This document shows positions 11,791-23,158 of a stretch of 64,000 nucleotides of DNA, in pieces; positions within the stretch are counted from its first letter, which is position 1; each line of letters starts with the position of its first letter. Position numbers and translations under genes: made by a program. Source of the DNA: Ottelia alismoides (lineage: Eukaryota; Streptophyta; Magnoliopsida; Alismatales; Hydrocharitaceae); NCBI GenBank assembly GCA_037367405.1, contig JAZKJV010009620.1:671001-735000 (forward strand), read 5' to 3'. Under the pieces are notes generated by a model. That model did not search any database and was not told the origin of the DNA. It saw nothing but the letters and a program-made list of their open reading frames with translations.

Positions 11791-12530
11791 TTGAGTTTTC
11801 TCAAATTCGGCCATCTTGACCTTCATATTTCAATTTCTTGTTCTGAATAATCTGATTGGGCCACGTGGCCCGTTCTGGGTGAGCCACGTGGCCCGCCCTC
11901 CTTGTCTTATACGTCCGTGTTCTCAGCCGTCTGATCTTGTCCTGAGATCCAATGGCTCCAAACGCTCCACATCTGCTCTTCACCATAACCATCAGATCAT
12001 CCCCAGGTCTTGATCACTACCGTCCATGAGCGCCTTAATCTCCTTGCGCCACGTGTCGCCTTTTGCGCCCTTCGATCACATCCCGGCCTTTCCATCACAG
12101 CCGCTTCTTCTAAACGCGTGCCTTAGCCATTCGATCTGCCCTCCATCCCATCGTGGCCGTCCTTTAGAGCCTCTCCCATATCACGACATGTGGCTAATGC
12201 ATCGCCCTTTGATCACTTCGCCTTGGATCAAATCACACCCATTCCTTAGTGCCTCAATTCAGACCGTTGGATCTCCATATCCAACGGCTGATCTTCATCA
12301 CCAACCTCCAGGCACGCCTCTTCCCCACGTTTTCCATCTCACGAAGACCTCTCCCCCTTCCCTTTTTCTCCGCCACTCCAGTCGACCTCTTCCATCGCCA
12401 ACTTCTCCACGACGTTCCCCCATCTTCCTTCTTCCTCGCACATCATCCCACGAACTCCGTCGTCCTCCCAATCGCCCCACATCTGCCACTAACCCCACGA
12501 CCTTACGCACCACTTCCGCCATCACCACCA

Positions 12531-12537
12531 TTAAAAA
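12531..12537 (+). promoter_or_regulatory. TATA-like box of C 5' LTR
   Basis: TTAAAAA in a GC-rich block; the 3' LTR copy (18751-18758) reads TTTAAAAA. It lies 265 bp upstream of the candidate splice donor at 12796. Confidence 0.4.
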
Positions 12538-12795
12538 CGCCGCCTCCCCTTCCGATGTCCCTTGTCCGCCTTTACGTAGGGGCACGGCCTAGCCCTCCGC
12601 CACCTCCCGGTGACAGGGAGAGGTGGTCGGATCGAGCAAAGACGACCGTGCCCCCGGTGAGACCCGTCGCCGTCATCGGCGTCGTTGCAGTGGCTCAAGC
12701 CCCGCTGAGCTCGCTGGGATAGCCGTCCAACATGTGCGAAGACCTGGGCATCTTCCTCGGCGCCCAGCCCAGGATCCCGCTTCGCCCAATCTCCG

Positions 12796-13093
12796 GTAAG
12801 TTCCCTTCTTCTTCCTCTGCATTCCTTCCTGATTTTCCTTAATTAATTAGGCCCCGTCACTCTTCCTCGCCGTTCACTGATCACCTCCCGAGCTCCGCCA
12901 CGCTCCCCCCTTTCACGAGCTGCCTCTCGTTCATCCCCTTCCTTCCTCCTCCAGACCCTAATCACCGTCGACCCATCTCCTCTGCCTTCCATGGAGGAGG
13001 AGCTTCGAGCTCCTGCCTTCTTCGCCCCACCTGAGCTCTCACTCCACTCACGCACACACTCCACGTGCTTCAGCTATCGAACTAACATTGCAG
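12796..13093 (+). other. Candidate LTR intron, C 5' LTR (298 bp)
   Basis: Donor CTCCG|GTAAGT, branch-like ACTAAC and acceptor ATTGCAG|GT. The branch-like motif ends seven bases before the intron end, as in B and E. Interior is pyrimidine-rich. The 3' LTR copy spans 19017-19311. Confidence 0.7.
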
Positions 13094-14559
13094 GTCCTCG
13101 AAGCTCTCAACGATCGGAGCTTCATCAGAGCCCACTTCGCCACAGCTGCTCTCGACTTCAGCACTCCGGTGGCCCTCTCCAGAGAGTCCAGCACCTCGCC
13201 CGAGCACCCAGCTTCATCGACCTTCTTTCAGGAGCGTCGGGCGAGCTTCACCGTGCCCAGGATGGAGCGACGGAGGAGGAGCTCCTTCGCTGGAGCTCCA
13301 AACTCGCCGCCAGCTGCGGATGGTGGAGGAGAAGCAGTCACCGTTGGATGTCCCTCTCCAGGGGATCATCCAACGGTCCGAGAACGTCCACGTCGCCAAT
13401 CAAGCGCCTCTTCTAGGTACCGTCGGATCCCCAAGATCCGACGGGTCTCGTTCATCCACGTAGCCTATCAGCGGGGTCACCGTACACCGTCAGATGCTGT
13501 AGATTTGACTGACATCCAGGAGCCACGTGTCGAATCCTGAGCAGCACCGAGCCTCAGCGTCCGAGCCTCCTTGCTTGGATGCCCCGTGCCTTATCCGAAC
13601 CTAGCCCGAGCCTACAACGAGCCCAAGCCTACTCCCGAGCTGATCCGAAGCAACGCCAGCCTCTGCTGAACCTGAGCCAGCACCCGAGCCTGGATGGTGC
13701 GTCCGTAGCATGTGCCATCTGGGTAATTTGCAGAGACACCCTCTAACTTCTCCATTTTTGCAGAAAGGTCCTGACCACACGTGCCAACCACGTGCGCCTG
13801 GGGTTATTTGCAACTTGGCCCTTGCGGGTTTAAATAATTGCAAATATACCCCTGCGCGTGTGGGTATTTTACAGGGAAGGCCTTGAATTTATTTTTATTG
13901 CATTTTAGTCCTTTCTAGGGACCTTTTTGTAATTATCATTTCATGTTTTATGACACTTATACCCCTGGTTTCTTTCATGCATATCTAGAGCCTCGTAACT
14001 CCGATTTAGATGATTTTAGTGGCATTTTGATGCTTGCTTGATGTTCTTCTTAATGGCATCGTTAATTTCTAATTTTGGACACATGAAGTTTAATGTATTA
14101 TTTTGTTAGCTCTGTGTCTCGTGTGCCTTGTTCAACTTTTAAATCAAGTAGGTCTTCTTAACTAAACCTGAAACTGATGCATGTTAATTTTGCTCATCAT
14201 TCTGACCTAGGGCATTTTGTCTGCTTTGCATTTTCATTTATTTGCATAATAAAAATAAAATAAAAAATGCATGTTTATTTATTTAATGCATTGTTGTGTG
14301 TCTCCTTGCATGATTTGACCTATATGTCTGTAACACTTAGCTAAATTAATGAAAATCCGACTAATACGAGAGAGGCTCGTGTCCCTGAGTTCGACCTTGG
14401 TATCTTACTAAGTAAAAATAATACGTCCATCTCATTTTGATTGATTGCTATATATTTAAATGAGATGGTCTTTTGATGAGCCCGAATTGGCCCGACTGCG
14501 ATGACATTATCAAGTGCTAATCCAGCACTATTAAAGGGCCGATTTTGCGGCTCATCAAA

Positions 14560-14577
14560 TGACGCCGTTGCCGGGGA
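14560..14577 (+). promoter_or_regulatory. Primer-binding site, tRNA-Asp type (element C)
   Basis: TGACGCCGTTGCCGGGGA, one mismatch (third base) to the complement of the tRNA-Asp 3' end, two bases after the LTR end. Confidence 0.93.
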
Positions 14578-15692
14578 CACGGTTCATTTCTTATATTTTT
14601 TGGATTTATGTTTGTTTAATTTAGTGTTCCTTTTTATAGGTCAAATCGTTCATATATTTTGCATTATAAATTTTTTTTATTTGATCTCTAATCTTTGTTT
14701 CTGTGGCAGGGCCCTTGATCAATCAAGAAGGCGAGCAGCTGATGCCTCCCGCTGCGAGGAACCGCAGGAGCATGCTTGGAGCACATAGAAAAGAAAGAAA
14801 AAAATGTGTCGCATTTTTATTTCCATGCCATACTTGTAATAATTTGTCTTTTACAGCGATCTTCGATCGAAGACTCGCGAGTGTAATCGAACGACCGTGG
14901 TTGTGTGGGGATCGTCCCCACTTGAGTGTTGACCTAGGACTAGGCACACGGCTCTCTGAGCTCATTTTATTTTCTTCATCTTTTACATGCTTGCTCGTAG
15001 GTAGGACACACTAAGATATATACGCACATAATCTCGCCTCACTTAGCCAAAATTAATGGATATTATTTCCCACTAATAGAAGCATGATTAGGTGCGGTTT
15101 TAACGACTTGCATACAGATTGATTTTGGTTTTAAAAACGGCCCAAGTTTTTCACGAATTTTTTCGCTAAGTCAATGCAAGATTTCTCGCTTAGCCTAGAT
15201 CGCGGTTTTATCGAATACACAGCTTTTTCTCGATTTCTTTTTCCTAGCTTGATCACCTAGGATTAATGGAATATGGGAATGAACGGTAGACGATAATTTC
15301 TTGATTTTGTGCTAACCTTAACTTAGTGACAACATTAAATAATAATTGAGACTGTTAATTGCAAGTCAAACCATAAAATGGAGTAAAACTTTGGTTTTGG
15401 GAGAGTAACACCCTCGTTTACGCATTGTTTTCACTCAACATTTTTCTTCGCGTAAAATATCTAATGTTTTATCACCAATAAAACCGACAAGATAATAAAC
15501 CAACCTCGGTTGGTTTCATGTGTGAGTTGGTGAACCTGAGGGTCTTTCTTGCTTGATTGAGCCTTGCTTGCTTCGATACATTCCCCAAAACCTTAGTCAC
15601 TCCATCCATCTCCGTAGATTCAACCGCTCATATGTATATCCATCCATCTTCTTCGTTCCCTTTGGGTCCCTCCCAACATGAAATTCCATCTT
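14578..15692 (+). other. Leader and non-coding internal region of element C
   Basis: After the PBS the sequence parallels the A and B leaders in layout but carries no gag start. A strong acceptor-like TTTGTTTCTGTGGCAG|GG ends at 14709. From about 15010 to 15690 no open frame of note is present. I see no domain on either strand. Confidence 0.5.
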
Positions 15693-15906
15693 TATACATA
15701 GGCTAATCTCAGCCTAAGTATAGGGGGGACCCGAGTCCCCGTGATTTTCTCTACTCTCCTTTCCTTGCCTTTATACTTAGGTTATTTCTAACCTAAGTAT
15801 AGGGGGAGCCCCTCTTAGCTCCCGTATATTCCTATATATTTAAATGGACCTATGTACTTGTAACATCTAGTGCTATGAGGACATAGCAAAGTTTAAGTAT
15901 GGGGGG
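15693..15906 (+). repeat. Three hairpin plus G-run (PPT-like) modules of element C
   Basis: Module 1: arms 15693-15704 and 15711-15722 (11 of 12) then six Gs (15723-15728). Module 2: arms 15772-15784 and 15789-15801 (13 of 13, loop TTTC) then five Gs. Module 3: TGCTATG-AGGA-CATAGCA (15871-15888) then TTTAAGTAT and six Gs (15901-15906). In modules 1 and 2 the G run can also pair with a downstream C run (15725-15730 with 15735-15740; 15804-15809 with 15818-15823). Confidence 0.9.
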
Positions 15907-17711
15907 TATACCGTATATACTGTATACCTACTTTAGCTATAATATGAAAAATTTGAAAAATTTAAAACTTTTTGGCTAAAGTAAAATTCTTTGGACTAAG
16001 AGAACTCAAATGTTTTTCACGGCTTTTCGATATTATGTTACGTTATTTTTATAAAAATATTTTCGAAAATGATTTTTCCTTGTTTTGAAAAATTCTTTTG
16101 AAAATGTTTTAAAAACTCTTTATTTGTGTGACATGGTTTTGAATTTTTTTCAGCTCTTTTCAAGGAAAGTTGAGTCTAACTTGTGTTTTAACCTTTAAAA
16201 TTAAAATCCATAAAAATGAGAAAAACACAAAACCCTTTAAGAGTCATTGGTGACTACTAAACCCAATTAAGTAAGCCGCATTCAGTGAGGGTTCACCCTT
16301 AGCAGATTGGATGGTTTAGAGGACATCGCGTAAGGCCCCGTCCTCAAGCAACGGGCTTCGGCCTGTACTTACATCTATACTGGTTGAATGTAGATGCTCA
16401 ATTGAGTTTAGGTAGTCCTAATATCTCTCGAAGTCCAAAAAAACCAAAAAAAATTAAATTAAAAAGAAAAAAATGTGTTTTTGAATGAAGGAGTTGGATT
16501 AGTCCTCTACACTTACACTTCCACCCAGGATCTGAAATGATCAAGGAAACTTAGCTTGATGAGGTCTTCGAGATTTTAGGTTAACCAGCCTTAGTCATCA
16601 GGGTCATAGACTTAATCATCCACATTCCCCTAGGTTTCTAGATTTGCATGCTATATTCCATGCTTAGTCTCAGACAAAAAGAATATGATCAGCACATCAC
16701 ATGCACGATTGCGGTTTTGATGAGATGAGTTGACTTTTCACCTGAGGGATTGGGATGAGGAATTCGAGTTTGGATTTGATCTAATGATGCTCGAGGATGG
16801 GATAAAATCTTTGGAGGCTTCATGAAACCTGAGTGTCAGCAATATTAGCCAGTATGAGAACTTGGTTCTTATACTAATCTCTTGACATTGATCTAAGTGC
16901 CAGGGTGTGAAATAAATAAAAAATGTTGATCAGTGTGTGCCAACTCTTGGTAAAAGCAGTGGAGTTAGGCAAAAATTATACAAGTCAAGGAAATTTCAAA
17001 GAAAAAGCTCTCATTTCACAAAGTCAAATATCAAAGAGCTTCCACCAAAGGCGAGCGCTCCCAAACTTTTCAAAGTGTCCACTTGGACCACCGCTATAAG
17101 GACCAGGAGTCGGGCTTTCACCAAAAAAGGGATTTGCATCATAAATGCTACAAGTCTGGGTGTAGAAGGTACGATAGGTACTCAAAAGAGACACACCCCG
17201 GTGTACTCCCAGGAAAACAAGTGCAGAGGGCTCCAACTTCTCTTGACGGACACACTGATCGACACCAAAAAAATGTGTTGCGTAAAAGGCACTAGAGAGA
17301 ATCCTTGTTCCAATGAGAGGGAGAGAAGAAATGACACAAACCCATACCCTCCATTACTGGCATGCCATCTACATTTTCTAAGTCTGACAACTAAAGAGAC
17401 GGTGGAATGGATGCAAGATTTGATATATTCCCTAGTGTTGAGGATTGGGTCCTTAGGAGATTTTCTCGGACCAAGACTTTGGGTGATGATTTGACTCTAC
17501 TCTCAGAATCGCAGTCAACACTAAAATGCCATATCCTTTAGATCATATGTACATCAGAGAGAGTCTGGAGAAGTAGAGGATTTGGATGCCCCTTGATTAA
17601 GGATGGCTTGAACTCTAGAATTTTGGACCTCTAAAGTTGAGTCAACTTGATCGGATTGGATCCTGTACTCACATGCACAAGGGGGTTAATCCAACTTAGT
17701 CGTTCTCTTTG
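15907..17711 (+). other. 3' UTR of element C with a doubtful open frame
   Basis: AT-rich at first (TTTTGAAAA words), then a mixed region. A frame of 185 codons spans 16937-17494 (Lys/Thr/Arg-rich, no signal peptide, no membrane segment, no known domain). It shows no relative in A, B or E and starts in sequence that looks like ordinary 3' UTR, so I do not call it a gene. Confidence 0.4.
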
Positions 17712-17752
17712 ATGCTCGAGGACGAGCATAGTTTAAGTATAGGGGGGGGGGG
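17712..17752 (+). promoter_or_regulatory. PPT of element C with preceding hairpin
   Basis: ATGCTCG-AGGA-CGAGCAT (17712-17729, seven-base perfect stem, AGGA loop), then AGTTTAAGTATA and a run of 11 Gs (17742-17752) directly against the 3' LTR. The G run is the plus-strand primer site in LTR elements. Confidence 0.9.
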
Positions 17753-17967
17753 TGATGAAACCCAATTTCATTATCTTAATTTCCAATTATTAACCCCCTT
17801 TTCTTAGTTTTGTGTCAATAAAATCCAGTTAATTTCATGTAATTATCAGAGTCCTTAATAAATTAAAAATCACGAAAAATTGGCAAAACAAAAATCTCTG
17901 GTATTTTTAGCCTTAAAAATACCCTTAAAATTTTTTTCTTCAGATGATCTCATCTCCAATTTTGGTC

Positions 17968-18011
17968 AACATGAAACATGTAGATCTCATCGAGATCTAC
18001 AATTTCATGTT
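17968..18011. repeat. U3 palindrome in C 3' LTR
   Basis: AACATGAAACATGTAGATCTC, ATC, GAGATCTACAATTTCATGTT; pairs along its length apart from one bulge and a mismatch. Confidence 0.75.
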
Positions 18012-19016
18012 TTGAGTTTTCTCAAATTCGGCCATCTTGACCTTCATATTTCAATTTCTTGTTCTGAATAATCTGATTGGGCCACGTGGCCCGTTCTGGG
18101 TGCGCCACGTGGCCCGCCCTCCTTGTCTTATCCATCAGTGTTCTCAGCCGTCTTATCTTGTCCTGAAATCCAATGGCTCCAAACGCTCCACATCTGCTCT
18201 TCACCACAACCATCAGATCATCCCCAGTTCTTGATCACTACCGTCCGTGAGCGCCTTAATCTCCTTGCGCCACGTGTCGCCTTTTGCGCCCTTCGATCAC
18301 ATCCCGGCCTTTCCATCACAGCCGCTTCTTCTAAACACGCGCCTCAGCTATTCGATCTTCCCTCCATCCCATCGTGGCCGTCCTTTAGCGCCTCTCCCAA
18401 ATCACGACACGTGGCTAATGCATAGCCTTTTGATCACTTCGCCTCGGATCAAATCACACCCGTTCCTTAGCGCCTCAATTCAGACCGTTTGATCTCCAGA
18501 TCCAACAGCTGATCTTCATCGTCAACCTCCAGGCGCGCATGTTCCCCACGTTTTCCATCTCGCGAAGACCTCTCCCCCTTCCCTTTTTCTCCACCACTCC
18601 AGTCGACCTCTTCCATCGCCAACTTCTCCACGACGTTCCCCCATCTTCCTTCTTCCTCGCGCATCATCCCACGAACTCCGTCGTCCTCCCAGTCGCCCCA
18701 CATCTGCCACTAAACCCACGACTCCACGCACCACTTCCGCCATCACCACCTTTAAAAACGCCTCCTCCCCCTCTGATGTCCCTTGTCTGCCTTTACGTAG
18801 GGGCACGGCCCAGCCCTCCGCCACCTCCCGATGACAGGGGGAGGTGGTCGGATCGAGCGAAGATGACCGTGCCCCCGGTGAGACCCGTCACCGTCATCGG
18901 CGTCGTTGCGGTGGCTCAAGCCCCGCCGAGCTCGCTGGGATAGCCGTCCAACATGTGTGAAGAACCGAGCATCTTCCTCGATGCCCAGCCCAGGCTCCCA
19001 CTCTGCCCAATCTCCG

Positions 19017-19311
19017 GTAAGTTCCCTTCTTATTCCTCTGCATTTCTTCTTGATTTTCCTTAATTAATTAGGCCCTACCACTCTTCCTCTCCGTTCACTG
19101 ATCACCTCCCGAGCTCCGCCACGCTCCCCCCTTTCACGCATCGCCTCTCGTTCATCCCCTTCCTTCCTCCAGACCCTAATCATCGTCGACCCATCTCCTC
19201 TGCCTTCCATGGCGGAGGAGCTTCGAGCTCCCGCCTTCTTCGCCCCACCTGAGCTCTCACTCTACTCACGCACACACTCCACGTGCTTCGGCTATTGAAC
19301 TAACATTGCAG
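19017..19311 (+). other. Candidate LTR intron, C 3' LTR (295 bp)
   Basis: Donor CTCCG|GTAAGT and acceptor ACTAACATTGCAG|GT are kept exactly, while the interior differs from the 5' LTR copy by small indels. Confidence 0.7.
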
Positions 19312-20775
19312 GTCCTCGAAGCTCTCAACGATCAGAGCTTCATCGGAGCCCACTTCGTCACAGCCGCTCTCGACTTCAGCACTCCGGTGGCCCTCTCCAG
19401 AGAGTCCAGCACCTCGCCCGAGCACCCAGCTTCATCGACCTTCTTTCAGGAGCGTAGGGCGAGCTTCACCATGCCTAGGATGGAACAACGGAGGAGGAGC
19501 TCCTTCACCGGAGCTCCAAACTCGCCGCCAGCTGCGGATGGTGGAGGAGAAGCAGTCACCGTTGGATGTCCCTCTCCAGGGGATCATCCAACGGTCCGAG
19601 AACGTCCACGTCGCCAATCAAGTGCCTCTTCCAGGTACCGTTGGATCCCCAAGATCCGACGGGTCCCGTTCAGCCACATAGCCTATCAGCGGGGTCACCG
19701 TACACCGTAGGATGATGTAGATTTGACAGACATTTAGGAGCCACGTGTCGGATCCAGAGTAGCACCGAGCCTCAGCGTCCGAGCCTCCAAGATTGGATGC
19801 CCCGTGCCTTATCCGAACCTAGCCCGAGCCTGCAGCGAGCCCAAGCCTACTCTCGAGCCGATCTGAAGCAACACCAGCCTCTGCCAAACCTGAGCCAGCA
19901 CCCGAGCCTGGATGGCACGTGCGTAGCACGTGCCATCTGGGTAATTTGCAGAGACGCCCTCTGACTTCTCCATTTTTGCAGAAATGTCCTGACTACATGT
20001 GCCAACCACGTGCGCCTGGGGATATTTTCACCTTGGCCCTCGTGGGTTTAAATAATTGCAAATATACCCCCGCGCGGGTGGGTATTTTACAGGGAAGGCC
20101 TCAAATTTAGTTTTATTGCACTTTAGTCCTTTACAGGGACCTTTTTGTAATTATCTTTTCATATTTTATTGCACTTATGCCCCTGGTTTCTTTCTTGCAT
20201 ATCTAGAGCCTCGTAACTCCGATTTAGATGATTTCAGTGGTATTTTGAAGCTTGCTTGATGTTCTTCTTAATGGCATCGTTAATTTATAATTTTGGACAC
20301 ATGAAGTTTAATGTATTATTTTGTTAGCTTTGTGTCTCGTATGCCTTGTTCAACTTTTAAATCAAGTAGGTCTTCTTAACTAAACTTAAAATTGATGCAT
20401 GTTAATTTTGCTCATCATTCTGACCTAGGGCATTTTGTCTGCTTTGCATTTTCATTTATTTGCATTATAAAAATAAAATAAAAAATTCATGTTTATTTAT
20501 TTAATGCATTGTTGTGTGTCTCCTTGCATGATTTGACCTATATGCCTGTAACACTTAGCTAAATTAATGAAAATTCGACTAATACGAGAGAGGCTCGTGT
20601 CACTGGGTTTGACCTTGGTTTCTTGCCAAGTATAAAAAATATACGACCATCTCATTTTGATTGCTATATTTAAATGAGATGGTCTTTTGATGAGACCGAA
20701 TTGGCCTGACTGCGATGACATTATCAAGTGCTAATCCAACACTATTAAAGGGCCGATTTTGCAGCTCATCACTCG

Positions 20776-21484
20776 TGTAATTTAATATTAATTCAAGATC
20801 ACGTAGTGGGCAAAATATGCAATTTTTCATGACAATAATTATACTAAATCAATCATAATCCACAAAATTTAATCAAATATCCATAAGATAGAGAATAAGT
20901 TGTTCTACAAAATGTAATTTTTAGAATTAAAAATTGATGCAAATGGATGATTCAAATTAATACTCAAAAACATGGGTCTAACTGCAATTTAACCAAATAA
21001 ATTAACAAAATGCATGTGAACGAGGACTGACAAGGAATTATCCAAAACTGGCAGGGAGCCTCGTCTAATTTTTCCTCATGCATCTGCGACTCACGTGCAC
21101 GTTGTTGGCAGGAACTCTTTGGGAAATTAATAGAAACTAGGGGCTTTTGTGCAATATGTCCATGGTCACACGCATTGTGCATGACCCATTGGCTTCTTTT
21201 CTATTCTGAAGAGCGAGGAGGGGGCCCTATAAATTTCCCATGAGGCATGTGCGTGGTACGTGATCCAAGACTTGGAGGGAGGTTTGGGGCTCCCGAGGCT
21301 GAAGTGGGTGGATGTGGAGGCTCGGATGGCCCGGGCTCCACGTGGCTCCCTTCACATCGCTTAGGGTCGCCGAAGCTCGGGCTCGGGCAGTTGTCTGGAA
21401 TGGCTATCATGTCTCATTGTAGGCCACCTGATGAATATCACACGAGAGATCTAAGGTCATAGGATCAAATTAAGTCCGAACATC
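20776..21484. repeat. Tandem duplication in G, copy 1
   Basis: About 710 bp that recurs at 21851-22530 at an offset near 1075 bp. Shared landmarks include AGTAGTGGGCAAAATATGC-like, TTGTTCTACAAAATGTAATT and GAAGAGCGAGGAGGGGG. Similarity looks near 80 percent by eye. Confidence 0.85.
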
Positions 21485-21850
21485 CTCAAATTTGGCCAGA
21501 GTATGAAATATGATGAAATTAATACTATTCATTTTTTGTAATTTTCTAATGCAATATTAATTAATAACGAATTAAATATGCATGCAAGGTGATTTTCCAC
21601 AAATTAATTTTAATAAATAGCAAACAAATATATTTCTCAGAAACAAAATTACACTACATGAGTCTATGTGAGAGCCATCTAGGAAAAATATTAGATCCTA
21701 AAAGTAAAGGATGTATGGTCGATTAAAAATTATTAAAAACACCATTTAATTTATTGCAACCTAGATATGTATGCAAATTCATTAAGTTTGGGCACAATGT
21801 AGATACTAAATAAATCTACCTACAATGAATTTTCGGTAATTTTTGGAGTC

Positions 21851-22530
21851 ACGGTTAACTTAATATTAATTCTAGATCAAGTAGTGGGCAAAATATGCTA
21901 TTCTCCACGATAATAATTGTATTAAATCAATCATAATCCACAAAAGTTCAATCAATCATCCTCAAGTTAGATAATAAGTTGTTCTACAAAATGTAATTTT
22001 TAGAATTAAAAATTGATGCGAAATGATGATTCAAATTAATACCTAAACACAGGGGTCCAAATGCAATTTAACAAAATAAATTAAAAATGCATGTAAACAA
22101 GGACTGGAAAGGAATTACCCAAAACATGCAGGGAGCCTCGTGTAATTTTTCCTCGTGCATGTGCGACGCACGTGCACGCTACTGGTGGGGACTCTTTGGG
22201 AATTAGTAGAGACTGGGGCTTCCATGCAATATGTCCAAGGTCACGCACAACGATCTTCTTTGCTATTCTGAAGAGCGAGGAGGGGGCGCTTGTAAATTGC
22301 CCATGGGCACGTGCGCGACACGTGATCCTAGGATTGAAGGGAGGTTCGAGGCTCCCAAGGCCGAGGTGGGTAGAGGTAGAGGCTCATATGGCCTGGGCTC
22401 TATGTGGCTGCCTTTGAGTTGCTTAGGGTCGCCGAAGCTCGGGCTCGGCAGTGGTCTGGAATGGCTGTTGTGGCTCACTGTTGGCAGCCCGATGAAGATT
22501 GTACATGAGCTCAGAGGAACTTAGGATCGG
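21851..22530. repeat. Tandem duplication in G, copy 2
   Basis: Second copy of the same LTR interior. The intervening 21485-21850 is AT-rich and looks like the part of the unit not repeated a second time. Confidence 0.85.
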
Positions 22531-22901
22531 CTATGGGAGCTCGAAGGCATGTTGGCAAGGTGGATCGATGCCGGGCGGAAATGGCTAGACGAGCAGTGGA
22601 GCTCGGATATGTGGTCGCTGGCTTGAACGTGGGAGCATAGCATCCAGTTGCTGGATGGTGGTCCTTTGTGGAGGCGTCTAGGTTCACGTAAACCCCCTTG
22701 GTCAGTCGACAAACGATCGGCCAAAGGAGGGGTGCTGCCGAGGTAGTGAAATTGGCATCGGAAGGCACAAGTGCCGAGGTGGGGCGACACAAAGAGTCGG
22801 AGTAACTACTTGAAGGTGGGGTTGAGCTCTCTGGTGATAGCGAGGAGCAGCTATAGGCGATGGCAAGGAGCAGATGGTTCCTCTGCTTCTTAGCTCTAGA
22901 C

Positions 22902-23158
22902 CTGCAAAAAGAAATGGAAGATTCGAGCCAAAGCTCAGCGATGGAGGTTACGTGAAGTGGGGGTGGCGATCCTAGGAGTATGGTGATATAGAAGATCCTG
23001 ATGGCTTCGAGCATTTTCAAATCTTGAAGGGGATCTGGAGATGGGGTTTGACAGAGAATGGGTGATTTATGAGGAGATCTAAAACAAAGGAAGACCATGA
23101 AAAGAAAAGAAAAGAGAAAGATTGAATGGGGAAGAACAAGGGATTAGAGAGATATACC
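22902..23158 (-). other. Candidate LTR intron of fragment G (257 bp)
   Basis: Minus-strand donor CTCAG|GTATAT at 23159/23158 and acceptor TTTCTTTTTGCAG|G ending at 22902. It lies about 205 bp downstream of the TATA box. Confidence 0.55.

Larger units (their letters stand above)
11535..14557 (+). repeat. 5' LTR of element C (3023 bp)
   Basis: Starts TGATGAAACCC and ends GGCTCATCA, two bases before the PBS. U3 is AT-rich and holds a 45-bp imperfect palindrome (11745-11790). A GC-rich block (about 11860-13540) contains the TATA-like box and the intron. The U5 end is AT-rich. The 3' LTR at 17753 matches it across its length with scattered differences of a few percent. Confidence 0.93.
11535..20771 (+). 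mobile_element. Element C: complete non-autonomous Athila-like element (LARD type)
   Basis: Two LTRs of 3023 and 3019 bp flank a 3.2-kb internal region. A tRNA-Asp PBS follows the 5' LTR and an 11-G polypurine tract precedes the 3' LTR, so all cis signals are present. No gag, protease, RT or integrase motif occurs inside, which fits a large retrotransposon derivative relying on enzymes in trans. Bases flanking the LTRs are CTCGG (11530-11534) and CTCGT (20772-20776), a four-of-five match to a 5-bp target duplication. However, the left flank is pol fragment D and the right flank is an unrelated LTR, so a later rearrangement or a chance match is possible. Confidence 0.9.
17753..20771 (+). repeat. 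3' LTR of element C (3019 bp)
   Basis: Starts TGATGAAACCC after the PPT and ends GCAGCTCATCA. Matches the 5' LTR throughout, including palindrome, TATA-like box and intron. The predicted frames in its GC-rich block differ from the 5' LTR copies by many replacement changes, which argues against a constrained LTR-encoded protein. Confidence 0.93.

Noticed and set aside
12026..13540. Long open frames (up to 188 codons) in the GC-rich block of the C LTR, and the matching frames in the 3' LTR
   Set aside because: They are Ser/Pro/Arg-rich, overlap in several frames, and the two LTR copies differ mostly by replacement changes and length. GC-rich DNA has few stops by chance.
16937..17494. 185-codon frame in element C as a possible accessory protein
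   Set aside because: No domain, no relative in A, B or E, and its DNA looks like 3' UTR. Left as non-coding.
22511..23098. 195-codon minus-strand frame in fragment G
   Set aside because: Crosses the predicted splice acceptor, is low-complexity and resembles no known protein; it is the G version of the LTR GC-rich block.
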